Shown in pieces: positions 7,413 to 15,842 of a stretch of 36,887 nucleotides of DNA. This DNA is from Bacteroidales bacterium M2. Its GTDB lineage: Bacteria; Bacteroidota; Bacteroidia; Bacteroidales; Muribaculaceae. Made by a program: the position numbers and the translations under genes. Below the pieces are notes generated by a model. The model was not told the DNA's origin, did no database searches, and saw only the letters and a list, made by a program, of their open reading frames with translations. Numbering within the stretch: the stretch's first letter is position 1; each line of letters opens with the position of its first letter. The stretch is from contig LUJM01000067.1 in the NCBI GenBank assembly GCA_001689415.1, forward strand, positions 1 through 36,887, read 5' to 3'.

Positions 7413-9503
7413 TCAGAGTTTTGCAAACTTGATAGCAAAACCGCCACCGTGAGCCATACGGAGTTTGATCACATCCTTGGCAGTCACCTTGCGTTTGCTG
7501 ATTTTATAGTCGTGGGGGTTGGTCACCGCATCGGCTTTTTTGCCGTCGGCATAGATCGTTGCCTCGTACTTCACGCCGGGCTCGAGGAAGTCGAGCTGCA
7601 GGGCTACGTCGCGGGGTGTCTCGGCATTTACGCCGCCTGCATACCAGTTTTCGCTGTTCTTGTCCTTGCGGGCTACGATGATAAATTCACCCGGCTCGGC
7701 ATCGATATAGCGGCTCTTGCTCCAGTCGAGGGGCACATCTTTGATAAACTGGAATGCGTCCATGCGCTTGTAATAGTTCTCAGGGGTATCGGCTGCCATT
7801 TGCAGGGGCGAGTACATGGTCATGTACAGGCCGAGCTGGTTGGCGATAGTCGCAAGCTTCTTGGTTGTATTGCCGGGTGCGGTTTTTTCGAGGTCCATTT
7901 CGAAGATACCGGGAGTAAAGTCCATCGGGCCGCCGAGCAAGCGCGTAAAGGGAAGAATCGTGCAGTGGCGTACCGACATGTTCTGGTATTCCTGGCCGAG
8001 GGCTGCCTCGTTTGCCATAAGGTTGGGATAGGTTCGTGCCCAGCCGGTAGGACGTACGGCCTCGTGGGCATCGACCATAATATGGTAGTCGGCGGCTCGC
8101 TTCACCGCGTCGAGGTAGTGGCGCACGGCTCGCTGGTCGTAGTGATAGCTGCCTTTGGGCAGGATATTGCCTACATAGCCGCTCTTCACAGCGTCATAGC
8201 CATACTGATTCATTAGTTCGTATGCCGCATCCATATGGCGCTCGTAGTTGCCGATTGCACCCGAGGTCTCATGGTGCATCATCAGTTTGATGCCCTTGCT
8301 GTGAGCATATTCATTGAGGGCCTTGATATCAAAATCGGGGTAAGGGGTTGTAAAGTCGAATACATAATCCTTCTCTTTACCAAACCAGTCTTCCCAGCCT
8401 ATATTCCAGCCTTCTACCAGGAGTTGGTCCATATTATTGTCGGCTGCGAAATCGATATAACGGCGCACATCCTCGTTATTGGCAAGGTGGCGGCCATTGG
8501 GTTTGGCCTTGCTGTAGTCAAATGTAGCAAGGTCGAAGTTCTCGGCATCGGTATACGACCACGATGCTCCGCCTGTAATCATTTTCCACCAGATACCCAT
8601 AAATTTGGTCGGGTGAATCCACGATGTATCTTCGATAGCGCAGGGCTCATTAAGGTTGTAGATGATATTCGTAGCGAGGATTCCGGTTGATTTCTCCGAA
8701 GCTATCACCACGCGCCAAGGGGTCGAGAAGGGCGTTTTTATTGTAGCCATATGGCCGTCGATACCGGGTGTCAGTGCCGAGGTAAATGTCAGCGTGGCGG
8801 CATCGAGGTCGAGGTGCATGGCCGGGAAATCGATCAGTGCGGCCTCGTGGATATTGAGATATTTTCCCGAGGGGGTCTTGAGCATCAGCGATGTCTGAAC
8901 GCCGGTGGGCGAGAAGATTGTCGATGAGGCATTACCCATAAACTCATCATTGGAGTGCGAAGGTATCCCGCTGAGTTTGCACTTGATATATTCGCGTTCC
9001 TGTGTATCGTAATCGCCGGGTTGCCACCATGCGGTATCATCCGAGCCCATGGCAAACTGGCTCTTTTCGGCATCTATCACAAGGTATTCACGGGTCTGTT
9101 TGGGAAATATGTAGCGAAATGCCATACCGTCGTCGAATACTCGAAATTCGACATTCATCTTTATGCCATGCCCCGGCTGGGTCATGTCTACAGTCAGACT
9201 GTTGTAGTGGTTGCGGATTGTGGCATTTTCGCCCCAGACAGGGGTCCAGGTTTCGTCTTCCGAGCCTCGTGCTACATTGACAACGCTGAAATTGCGGTCA
9301 AGCCTGGTAGAGTCGGCAAGCAGAAAACCCATATGCGACGGTTTTACAATCTGTTCTCCGGCAAACGATACGCTGTAGGTAGGTATACCTCCGCTTGCAA
9401 GGTCGAAATCAACCACAAGCCGTCCGTCGGGTGAAGTCACATGTTCAGCCGCATGCATGCTAAGTCCTAATGCAAGGGCCGGCAGAATTAAGGCTACTTT
9501 CAT
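7413..9503 (-). CDS. Glycoside hydrolase family 97 alpha-glucosidase (SusB-like)
   Basis: A 696-residue secreted or periplasmic enzyme that should hydrolyse alpha-glucosidic bonds of malto-oligosaccharides with inversion. A signal peptide follows the chosen ATG at 9503 (MKVALILPALALGLSMHAAE); the longer reading frame to 9599 runs through the promoter and is rejected. The order is beta-sandwich, (beta/alpha)8 barrel, C-terminal beta domain. Three glutamates align in spacing with the catalytic set of Bacteroides SusB (Glu439, Glu508, Glu532): Glu412 in HHETS, Glu481 in AHEAVRPTG and Glu505 in GQEY. That places it in the inverting branch rather than the retaining one, which uses an aspartate nucleophile. 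No SusC/SusD pair or sugar regulator is adjacent, so it is an orphan here. Confidence 0.94.
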   Translation of the reverse strand: MKVALILPALALGLSMHAAEHVTSPDGRLVVDFDLASGGIPTYSVSFAGEQIVKPSHMGFLLADSTRLDRNFSVVNVARGSEDETWTPVWGENATIRNHYNSLTVDMTQPGHGIKMNVEFRVFDDGMAFRYIFPKQTREYLVIDAEKSQFAMGSDDTAWWQPGDYDTQEREYIKCKLSGIPSHSNDEFMGNASSTIFSPTGVQTSLMLKTPSGKYLNIHEAALIDFPAMHLDLDAATLTFTSALTPGIDGHMATIKTPFSTPWRVVIASEKSTGILATNIIYNLNEPCAIEDTSWIHPTKFMGIWWKMITGGASWSYTDAENFDLATFDYSKAKPNGRHLANNEDVRRYIDFAADNNMDQLLVEGWNIGWEDWFGKEKDYVFDFTTPYPDFDIKALNEYAHSKGIKLMMHHETSGAIGNYERHMDAAYELMNQYGYDAVKSGYVGNILPKGSYHYDQRAVRHYLDAVKRAADYHIMVDAHEAVRPTGWARTYPNLMANEAALGQEYQNMSVRHCTILPFTRLLGGPMDFTPGIFEMDLEKTAPGNTTKKLATIANQLGLYMTMYSPLQMAADTPENYYKRMDAFQFIKDVPLDWSKSRYIDAEPGEFIIVARKDKNSENWYAGGVNAETPRDVALQLDFLEPGVKYEATIYADGKKADAVTNPHDYKISKRKVTAKDVIKLRMAHGGGFAIKFAKL

Positions 9504-9569
9504 TACTAATTTAAGTGTAGATGTTGTATAATAAGTATGATATGTTTTTCCCTGGCAAATTTTATTTCG

Positions 9570-9600
9570 CAAAAGTAGTAAAAATACGACAGAAAACAAC
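9570..9600 (-). promoter_or_regulatory. GH97 gene promoter
   Basis: Minus strand: GTTG (9600-9597), 19-bp spacer, TACTTTTG (9577-9570). The predicted transcript start near 9563 leaves a leader of about 60 nt and shows that the in-frame extension upstream of 9503 is not translated. Confidence 0.65.
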
Positions 9601-9805
9601 TACCTTTGCCTCGAAAAGCGCTTTTAAGCACTTGGTATACATTTTAACCACCTCCAATACAAGCCGATATGATTATAATTGGCTTTTATATTTGTCATCT
9701 TTTTCAAAAATACAATTATCTGTAAATCAGACTCATAAATACCCTAACCCCTTATATTTGTTTATATTCCTTTTATATTGTGCAACTTTTATCGATTTTT
9801 TGTCG

Positions 9806-9813
9806 TAATTTTG
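9806..9813 (+). promoter_or_regulatory. -7 element of a possible small RNA
   Basis: TAATTTTG followed by C matches the Bacteroidota -7 consensus. A TGTG at 9779-9782 is 23 bp upstream, a little farther than usual, so the -33 box is weak. No protein gene starts downstream before the terminator-like hairpin at 10011. Confidence 0.4.
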
Positions 9814-9819
9814 CATCGA

Positions 9820-10048
9820 AGAAAGATACACGATTATTTTCAGTTTTAGGGTTAGTATAGATTGTTAGTACTTAATGTAAACTTCTAAATTTTTCGGTGA
9901 AGCTTTCTAAGCCGGCACTGCCCGGTTGGGGAAGCTTTATTTGTCAATAGAAAGAGGAAAAATGTGTTTTATGTTAGTTATGTAATTGTTTTAAGTTATT
10001 TAAAACGCAGCAGAGCGTCCTCGTGAGATGACGCTCTGTCTTGTTTTA
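9820..10048 (+). ncRNA. candidate small RNA or leader transcript
   Basis: A transcript from the 9806 box to the hairpin at 10011-10038 would be about 225 nt. It contains a long imperfect hairpin (9900-9937: AAGCTT arms, inner GCCGG-type stem, loop near 9916-9921). It then has an AGAGGA sequence in front of a seven-codon mini-frame (9962-9985), and finally the terminator-like stem. Known possibilities include a 6S-type RNA of Bacteroidota or a leader-peptide element. I could not match either by eye. Confidence 0.3.
10011..10048 (+). terminator. terminator-like hairpin upstream of the Crp-like gene
   Basis: CAGAGCGTC (10011-10019) pairs perfectly with GACGCTCTG (10030-10038) around a 10-nt loop, followed by TCTTGTTTTA. 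It lies upstream of the promoter at 10107, so it does not serve the Crp-like gene and must end another transcript. Confidence 0.6.
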
Positions 10049-10106
10049 TTGCATTGGCTTTTAAACAAAATCTTTTCGACACATCGATACTTTAGCCTTT
10101 TATTAC

Positions 10107-10114
10107 TAACTTTG
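10107..10114 (+). promoter_or_regulatory. -7 element of the Crp-like regulator gene
   Basis: TAACTTTG followed by C matches the consensus closely. The -33 region is not recognisable. The predicted leader is about 140 nt, long for this window. Confidence 0.5.
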
Positions 10115-10263
10115 CACTTTCAAATCCCTTCGGTTTCTTAAGCTTTACTCTCTCAATAAGGTGGCGAAAGTCGAACAAATACCGCGCCCTCGTGTTAACT
10201 CAATACAGAGGTTTTCCTCGCGTTATAAGTTTTTAAGAACCAAACAAATTCAAGAATAAAGGT

Positions 10264-10953
10264 ATGACAACAAGCATGTTCGAGCTTTTGATGGATCTGC
10301 CGCTTTTCAAGGGCGTATCGCTTGCTACGCTTTCGCAGGTCGTTGGTGAAACCAAGTTTCATTTCCTTAAATACCCTGCCGGTGAAACTATAATACGCGA
10401 AAGGGAGAACTGCACACATATCACTTTTGTTATTGCCGGAAGTGTGCGACTAAATACGGTCAACGCAAACGGGCGATTCGCTATCAGCCAGACTCTAAAG
10501 GCGCCTGCAGTCATTGCGCCGGACTTCTTGTACGGACGTATTACATCATACCCGTGCTCGGTAACGGCAATCGACGATGTTTCGATTCTCAAAATTTCTA
10601 AAGCCGACTATGCCCGCATTCTGAATACCGACCCTGTATTTATGATTAACTATCTTAACACGCTGTCGGTCAACGCTCAGAAATCTGTAGAAGGAATATT
10701 ATCGCTTACTACCGGCGAAATCGACGAACGAATAGCATTCTGGATTATAGCCCTCACCCAACCCGGCAGCATCGACATAAAGCTTTCGTGCCGAAAACGC
10801 GACCTTTGCTCTCTTTTCGGCGCTCCAAGAGGTATGTTCAACGCCGGCCTCGAGTCAATGAAAGAGCGCGGACTGATTGACTACGACAACAACGAACTGT
10901 TTGTCGTAGACCGCACAGCTATGCTCAACCTATTGCTCAATAACCACGAATAA
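10264..10953 (+). CDS. Crp/Fnr-family transcriptional regulator
   Basis: A 229-residue one-component regulator. The N-terminal half (about 10-125) is a cyclic-nucleotide-binding-type beta barrel (PLFKGVS, YPAGETIIRE, FVIAGSVRLN). A dimerisation helix follows (about 128-150). The C-terminal half is a winged helix in which RDLCSLFGAPRGMFNAGLES reads as the recognition helix pair. There is no four-cysteine Fnr iron-sulfur pattern and the classical cAMP-binding arginine/serine pair is not evident, so the effector is unknown. The 3' end overlaps the convergent S41 peptidase gene by 17 bp. Targets are unknown; the adjacent unexplained transcript is one possibility. Confidence 0.88.
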   Translation: MTTSMFELLMDLPLFKGVSLATLSQVVGETKFHFLKYPAGETIIRERENCTHITFVIAGSVRLNTVNANGRFAISQTLKAPAVIAPDFLYGRITSYPCSVTAIDDVSILKISKADYARILNTDPVFMINYLNTLSVNAQKSVEGILSLTTGEIDERIAFWIIALTQPGSIDIKLSCRKRDLCSLFGAPRGMFNAGLESMKERGLIDYDNNELFVVDRTAMLNLLLNNHE

Positions 10954-12025
10954 GCATTTCGCTCAAAGCCGACCGCTGCTTATCCTTGTTTTCTTCGGCA
11001 TATTTCACGATAACTGATATCGCAAAATCAAGTATCGTATCGTGGCCTTTGAGGGCTGCCTCGGGGTCCATATTCATCTCGCCGTTTTCACTTGGCTCAA
11101 TACCGGCTTCGGTAAGTTGCATCTGAGCATCATAAACCGGAGATGCCGAGAACCGCACACTCCAACCGACAGGTATCTCCGACGAGAATGGCATACCGGA
11201 ACCGCCGCCGGTCGTATCTCCAATTACGAGCACATGGCGGAGCGGCTTCATGAATTGCACAAAGTTATTTGCTGCGCTAAATGTCGACCTGTTTGTAAGG
11301 ATAATCACAGGCTTGAGCCAGCGAACTCCCACTACCGCATCATAATAATATGCATAAGGCTCGGAGAAATCATCATGACCCGGGCCGGTCTTATGCTGTA
11401 TATATCCGGCAAGCGTACGCTCGTCGATGAAGTGCGAGGCAAGGTCCTCGACCGAGGTCATTTCGCCGCCGCCATTGTCGCGGATATCTATTATCATTCC
11501 GTCGGCTTCGCGCATCGACAGCATCATATCATTCACAAAGCTGTGATTTATGCCATACGAAAACGACGAATAGCGCACATATGCCACGTTGGGACCTTCG
11601 AGAAGCTTATACGACATGCCTCCCGATGTGGCATAGTCAAAGCCCAGATAATGCTCCTGAATTAGGCGCCAATTGAAATTCTGCGGATAATCAGACCACC
11701 ATTTGCGATAGTACGACACATCAAACCAGCTTATCAGGTTGGTATGGCCGTCTTTCAACTCGGCAAGCATTTCTGAGCATAAGGCGAAGAATTCCTTCAA
11801 CTCCATATCTTCTTTGATGCGTCCTCGGTATTCTTCCCTTATGGCATCCCAGTCTATTTCTTTCTGCTCGAAAAAGCAATAATGCTCGTCGAGTATGGTC
11901 CACAAGGCATCGAAGTTTCCGTAATAGTCGTTGTCGAAAGATTCAAGACTATGACAACCCGGCAAGCCGAGCGACAGTGGAAGCATCAACAATATAGCGG
12001 CTATAATTCTTTGTACTATCTTCAT
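10937..12025 (-). CDS. S41-family peptidase lipoprotein
   Basis: A 362-residue lipoprotein related to C-terminal processing peptidases and tricorn-core proteases. The lipobox is LPGC with Cys24. An N-terminal helical domain and KDGHTNL motif are followed by the protease core: MIIDIRDNGGG, then NRSTFSAAN in which Ser250 is the likely nucleophile, and DTTGGGSG. No PDZ domain is evident. The ATG at 12025 lies 2 bp after the stop of the DUF3316 gene; a TTG at 12031 is possible but unnecessary. It is the last gene of the parC operon and probably acts on envelope proteins or peptides in the periplasm. The substrate is unknown. Confidence 0.85.
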   Translation of the reverse strand: MKIVQRIIAAILLMLPLSLGLPGCHSLESFDNDYYGNFDALWTILDEHYCFFEQKEIDWDAIREEYRGRIKEDMELKEFFALCSEMLAELKDGHTNLISWFDVSYYRKWWSDYPQNFNWRLIQEHYLGFDYATSGGMSYKLLEGPNVAYVRYSSFSYGINHSFVNDMMLSMREADGMIIDIRDNGGGEMTSVEDLASHFIDERTLAGYIQHKTGPGHDDFSEPYAYYYDAVVGVRWLKPVIILTNRSTFSAANNFVQFMKPLRHVLVIGDTTGGGSGMPFSSEIPVGWSVRFSASPVYDAQMQLTEAGIEPSENGEMNMDPEAALKGHDTILDFAISVIVKYAEENKDKQRSALSEMLIRGY

Positions 12026-12027
12026 AT

Positions 12028-12879
12028 TCAATACATCGCACTAATATAACGGGCATCGGGGTCCGGTTTGCGCGTTGGGCTCAGCGATATCCACTCCGAG
12101 GCAACGCCGACCACGGCACTATGCTCGATATGACGGCACACAATATTATTTGTCTTCGTCGACGCGATATTGCATCGGTAGCCAAGGCGCAATATCGTGC
12201 GCCCAAGGGCTATATCGGCACTTACAAGATTGTTGAGCTTGAAATAATTGCCGGGCCACGCACCTCGAACTATACCTTTATGGTTTCCGAGGTATATTTC
12301 GTAATACAATTCGCCATATTCGGGCGAGAAAAAGACTCCGGTAAGTGGCAGTTCGCCAAGATACCTCAAGGTCAACTTCTTACCGAAAAGCGAAGTATGG
12401 TATACTGCCGAGGCTGTAATGCCGACATTCCACGCCGCCTTGGCTGCCACAGGGTTGTTGCTATTGCGAGGCACATACAGCAGGCCGCCTTCCACCGAGG
12501 TATAACCACCGCCATAGAGGCTCCATGGCCCCATATTCCATCGCCGCATCATGCTCCAACCCAAATTGAGATTGAGATTCCACATCAAGGCATTGCGTGC
12601 AGGGTTATTGCGCGTGCGGGCTCCGTCGAGGCGCCCCGATAGTCGCATAACCCAACGCTCGGGGTCGAAGCGCATTGCCTGCATACGTTCGTAACTCAAG
12701 GCAAGCATGGGGCCTGAATAACGCAAAGGCGACAGATAGGTCTGCGCAATATGTGCCGTACCAGCCTCGAGTGTATATGCCGACACTACCGGGCGCTCAA
12801 TAACCTCTCTGTCATCTGAGGCACATACGGCTACCGAGCCTATGACGGCTGCAAGCAAAAGGCTAAATATTCTCTTCAT
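12028..12879 (-). CDS. DUF3316-type outer-envelope beta protein
   Basis: A 283-residue protein with a signal peptide (MKRIFSLLLAAVIGSVAVCAS) followed by many short amphipathic strands with alternating aromatic residues, as in a small outer-membrane beta barrel. Segments such as LNLNLGWSMMRRW and the final LGYRCNIASTKTNN resemble the Bacteroidota family DUF3316, which I assign by overall look. The chosen ATG at 12879 overlaps the parC 3' end by 17 bp; an earlier start at 12909 would add ten unlike residues. It lies between parC and the S41 peptidase with near-zero gaps, so all three are co-transcribed. No function is known. Confidence 0.75.
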   Translation of the reverse strand: MKRIFSLLLAAVIGSVAVCASDDREVIERPVVSAYTLEAGTAHIAQTYLSPLRYSGPMLALSYERMQAMRFDPERWVMRLSGRLDGARTRNNPARNALMWNLNLNLGWSMMRRWNMGPWSLYGGGYTSVEGGLLYVPRNSNNPVAAKAAWNVGITASAVYHTSLFGKKLTLRYLGELPLTGVFFSPEYGELYYEIYLGNHKGIVRGAWPGNYFKLNNLVSADIALGRTILRLGYRCNIASTKTNNIVCRHIEHSAVVGVASEWISLSPTRKPDPDARYISAMY

Positions 12880-15583
12880 CTGAAAATAACGAAGGGGTTT
12901 CAGGCACATCCGACTGGTCGTCGGTATAAATCGCTGCCGACGATTCTTCTACCGGCTCGGCGGTAATGATTGTGTCCTGTTCGGGTTCTTCGGCCTCAGG
13001 TTCGGGCGCGGGAAGCAATTCCACTGACGCAAGGTCAAAGGTTGTCAGGCGCTTGCCCCTTGCCGTAAACGATTTCACACCGATATATTCCGCACCGTCA
13101 AGTTCCTGGTCTACACGGTTTTCATCCGCAAAATGAAGCACGAATTTAGGCTGTACCTGGTCGGTAAGAAGTATCAGGCGAGAATTGGCATCATCTCCAA
13201 CAAAGCGCTGGCGGCGGGCCGAATCCTCGAAACTGAAACGTTTGATATACGGATAACCCTGGCGGGCATCATCGAGTACAGCAGTCCAAACGGTCTTGGG
13301 ATTGAACTTCTCGATTCGCATTATTCCGTCGTCGTAGTGGTTTGTCGTTTCAAAACCGGTGGTCTGGAACTCGCCATTATCGTAAACAACAAGTATGCGG
13401 TCTGTGCCGCCGAACTCTCCTAAATAATTGCCACGGCCATCGTAATTCAGGCGCAGCACATCGGTATCGAACCACACCTTGCGTCCGCCCAGAGTCGACA
13501 CGCCGCGCTCTTTGAGCGAGAATCGAGCGACCTCGTTCTTGGTCACAAGGTTGCCCTGCGCGGCACGGCCCTTGATTGCGAGTTTGGCAAAATCTACATC
13601 GAAGGTCAGATTCTTAAGACGAAGTTTGGGCTTGAGTGTAATCTTCACCACCTCCGCCTCGCCATTTGGATTGGCCGAGAACCACACTATCCTTGCACCG
13701 GGGGCGACAGGGTCGCCGGGGATGAGGCTGTACTCCTTGTCGCGGCTCATGCCTGTGGCGGCAAAGCGCTTCATATAGTACACTCCGCCGCGGCCATTCT
13801 GATATATTACATTATAGATAGTGCGCTGGTCGTTGCGTTTATATACATTTATATATATCACGCCCTTGCCGACAAAAAGTTTGTCCTGCACCTTGGTTAT
13901 CTTGTAGCGGCCGTCGCGATAGAAGATGATGATATCGTCGATCGACGAGCAGTTGCAGATAAACTCGTCCTTCTTCAAGCTCGTACCCACAAAGCCTTCT
14001 TCGCGGTTGAAATACAGTTTTTCGTTGGCCTCGGCCACATTCGCCGCCTGGATATTATCAAAGCTTCGTATCTGTGTCTTACGCGGATACGCTGCCCCGT
14101 ATTTTTTCTTGAGGTACTCGTACCACTCTATTGTCACCTCGTCGAGGCGGTTGAGGCGGTCGAGCGAATCCTCGATTTTTGCCTTCAGATTGGCTATCGC
14201 GTTATCGGCATCCTCGCTGTTGAACCGCAATATGCGCTTCATCTTGATTTCCAGCAAGGCAAGGATATCCTCGCGGGTCACCTCGCGTATGAATTCGGGC
14301 TTGAACGGGTCGAGTCGGCGGTCGATATGCTCGATAGCCGCATCTACATTTGCGGCCTGCTCGTATTCCTTGTCCTTATATATGCGCTCCTCGATAAATA
14401 TCTTCTCGAGCGTCGCCTTAAGCAGTTTCTCGCGGTCTTCGCCAAGAATAACATTTAGCTCCGACTCGATAATGTTTTTGGTATTGCCAACACTGTGGCG
14501 AAGCACATCACTCACGCCAAGGAACACCGGCTTCTTGTCGCGAATCACGCAGCAGTTGGGCGAGATATTGACCTCGCAGTTGGTAAAGGCATACAGCGCA
14601 TCGATAGTCTTGTCCGACGACGTGCCCGGTATCAGGTGCACCAGAATCGACGCCTCGGCAGCTGTATTGTTTTCTACCTTGCGTATTTTGATTTGTCCGC
14701 GCTCAAATGCCTTAAGTATCGATTCGATTAGGTCCTCGGATGTCTGGCCGAAAGGCAGCTCGGTGATATTGAGCGTGCGCGAATCTATCTTTTCTATCTT
14801 GGCTCTTACTTTCACCGCGCCGCCGCGACGTCCGTCGTTGTAGCGACCTACATCGATCGAGCCGCCGGTTATAAAGTCCGGATAAAGGCTGAATTCCTCT
14901 CCGCGGACACATGCTATCGACGCATCAAGCAACTCATTGAAATTATGAGGCAGAATCTTCGACGACAGGCCAACGGCAATACCCTCCGCGCCCTGTGCAA
15001 GCAGCAGCGGGAACTTCGCCGGGAGGGTCACAGGCTCGGGCTTACGGCCATCGTAGCTGCGGGTCCAATCGGTAACTTTATCGTTGTACAGAACCTCCGA
15101 GGCAAACAGCGACAGTCGAGCCTCGATATATCGGGCGGCGGCGGCCTTCGAGCCGGTGAGGATATTGCCCCAGTTACCCTGTGTCTCTACCAGCAAGTCT
15201 TTCTGGCCGAGCTGCACAAGGGCATCCTTAATCGAAACATCGCCGTGGGGATGATACTGCATAGCCGTTCCTACGATATTGGCAACCTTGTTGAAATGGC
15301 CGTCGTCAATCGTCTTCATCGCATACAGTATACGCCTCTGAACAGGCTTGAGCCCGTCCTCGATATTAGGCACGGCTCGCTCGAGTATGACGTACGACGC
15401 ATACTCTAAAAACCATGTCTGGTACATGCCGCGAAGGTGATGCCTCACTACATCTTCCGGCGATGTATACGGCCTCGTCGGGCCGGGGGCCGGTGTGATA
15501 TCTTCTTCTTCGGCGGTGCTTTCTATGGTATCCTTGTCTAAGTCTGTTGTTTCGTCTTCGATTGGTTCTTGATCTTCTGTCAT
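12863..15583 (-). CDS. parC: DNA topoisomerase IV subunit A
   Basis: This is a type IIA topoisomerase breakage-reunion subunit of 906 residues that decatenates chromosomes together with ParE. After an acidic N-terminal extension (1-35) come the winged-helix and tower domains; the active-site tyrosine is Tyr152 (AAARYIEARLS). The quinolone-determining region reads YHPHGDVSIKD (110-120), with Val116 and Asp120 at the positions of E. coli ParC Ser80 and Glu84. The C-terminal half is a divergent beta-pinwheel without a canonical GyrA box, supporting ParC over GyrA, and it ends in a 50-residue acidic tail. It is the first gene of a three-gene operon with DUF3316 and the S41 peptidase. parE is not in this window. 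Confidence 0.92.
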   Translation of the reverse strand: MTEDQEPIEDETTDLDKDTIESTAEEEDITPAPGPTRPYTSPEDVVRHHLRGMYQTWFLEYASYVILERAVPNIEDGLKPVQRRILYAMKTIDDGHFNKVANIVGTAMQYHPHGDVSIKDALVQLGQKDLLVETQGNWGNILTGSKAAAARYIEARLSLFASEVLYNDKVTDWTRSYDGRKPEPVTLPAKFPLLLAQGAEGIAVGLSSKILPHNFNELLDASIACVRGEEFSLYPDFITGGSIDVGRYNDGRRGGAVKVRAKIEKIDSRTLNITELPFGQTSEDLIESILKAFERGQIKIRKVENNTAAEASILVHLIPGTSSDKTIDALYAFTNCEVNISPNCCVIRDKKPVFLGVSDVLRHSVGNTKNIIESELNVILGEDREKLLKATLEKIFIEERIYKDKEYEQAANVDAAIEHIDRRLDPFKPEFIREVTREDILALLEIKMKRILRFNSEDADNAIANLKAKIEDSLDRLNRLDEVTIEWYEYLKKKYGAAYPRKTQIRSFDNIQAANVAEANEKLYFNREEGFVGTSLKKDEFICNCSSIDDIIIFYRDGRYKITKVQDKLFVGKGVIYINVYKRNDQRTIYNVIYQNGRGGVYYMKRFAATGMSRDKEYSLIPGDPVAPGARIVWFSANPNGEAEVVKITLKPKLRLKNLTFDVDFAKLAIKGRAAQGNLVTKNEVARFSLKERGVSTLGGRKVWFDTDVLRLNYDGRGNYLGEFGGTDRILVVYDNGEFQTTGFETTNHYDDGIMRIEKFNPKTVWTAVLDDARQGYPYIKRFSFEDSARRQRFVGDDANSRLILLTDQVQPKFVLHFADENRVDQELDGAEYIGVKSFTARGKRLTTFDLASVELLPAPEPEAEEPEQDTIITAEPVEESSAAIYTDDQSDVPETPSLFSDEENI

Positions 15584-15606
15584 CGCGGTTTATGGGCAAT
15601 TTCCGA

Positions 15607-15638
15607 CAAATTTAATGATTTTTTACCAAAAATGCAAA
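15607..15638 (-). promoter_or_regulatory. parC promoter
   Basis: Minus strand: TTTG (15638-15635), 20-bp spacer, TAAATTTG (15614-15607). The leader is about 17-20 nt. Confidence 0.7.
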
Positions 15639-15702
15639 TCAGCCTTCGATGCTCCCCAAACTGCGCTCTCGACATTATTTTCCGTTTACGCAAAGCATTT
15701 TG

Positions 15703-15733
15703 ATTGATTTCTGACTTTTTTTATATAACTTTG
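15703..15733 (+). promoter_or_regulatory. promoter of the M6 protease operon
   Basis: ATTG (15703-15706), 19-bp spacer, TAACTTTG (15726-15733) on the plus strand, divergent from the parC promoter about 65 bp away. The predicted leader is about 100 nt. Confidence 0.6.
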
Positions 15734-15842
15734 GCTCCGAAATTCATTTTTCTCTTATGTAACGCTCCTAAGTAGAATCTTAATAATACAAACTAATTTT
15801 TAAGAGTTACTTATAATCCGAGTTTTTTAATTATAACTGATC

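Larger units (their letters stand above)
9601..10263. other. gene-free AT-rich intergenic region
   Basis: About 660 bases without a convincing protein gene. An 86-codon frame inside 9521-9808 has no domain-like composition. The region holds a TACCTTTG box on the plus strand at 9601-9608, a possible small RNA at about 9820-10048 with two hairpins, and the promoter of the Crp-like regulator at 10107. Nothing else was recognised. Confidence 0.6.

Noticed and set aside
9504..9599. 32-residue N-terminal extension of the GH97 protein
   Set aside because: It overlaps the promoter and precedes a clear signal peptide at 9503.
9521..9808. 95-codon plus-strand frame in the intergenic region
   Set aside because: AT-rich random composition, no domain, and it overlaps the GH97 promoter and leader.
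13133..15583. gyrA rather than parC
   Set aside because: No GyrA box is evident, and the acidic tail and divergent C-terminal domain fit ParC of Bacteroidota better.
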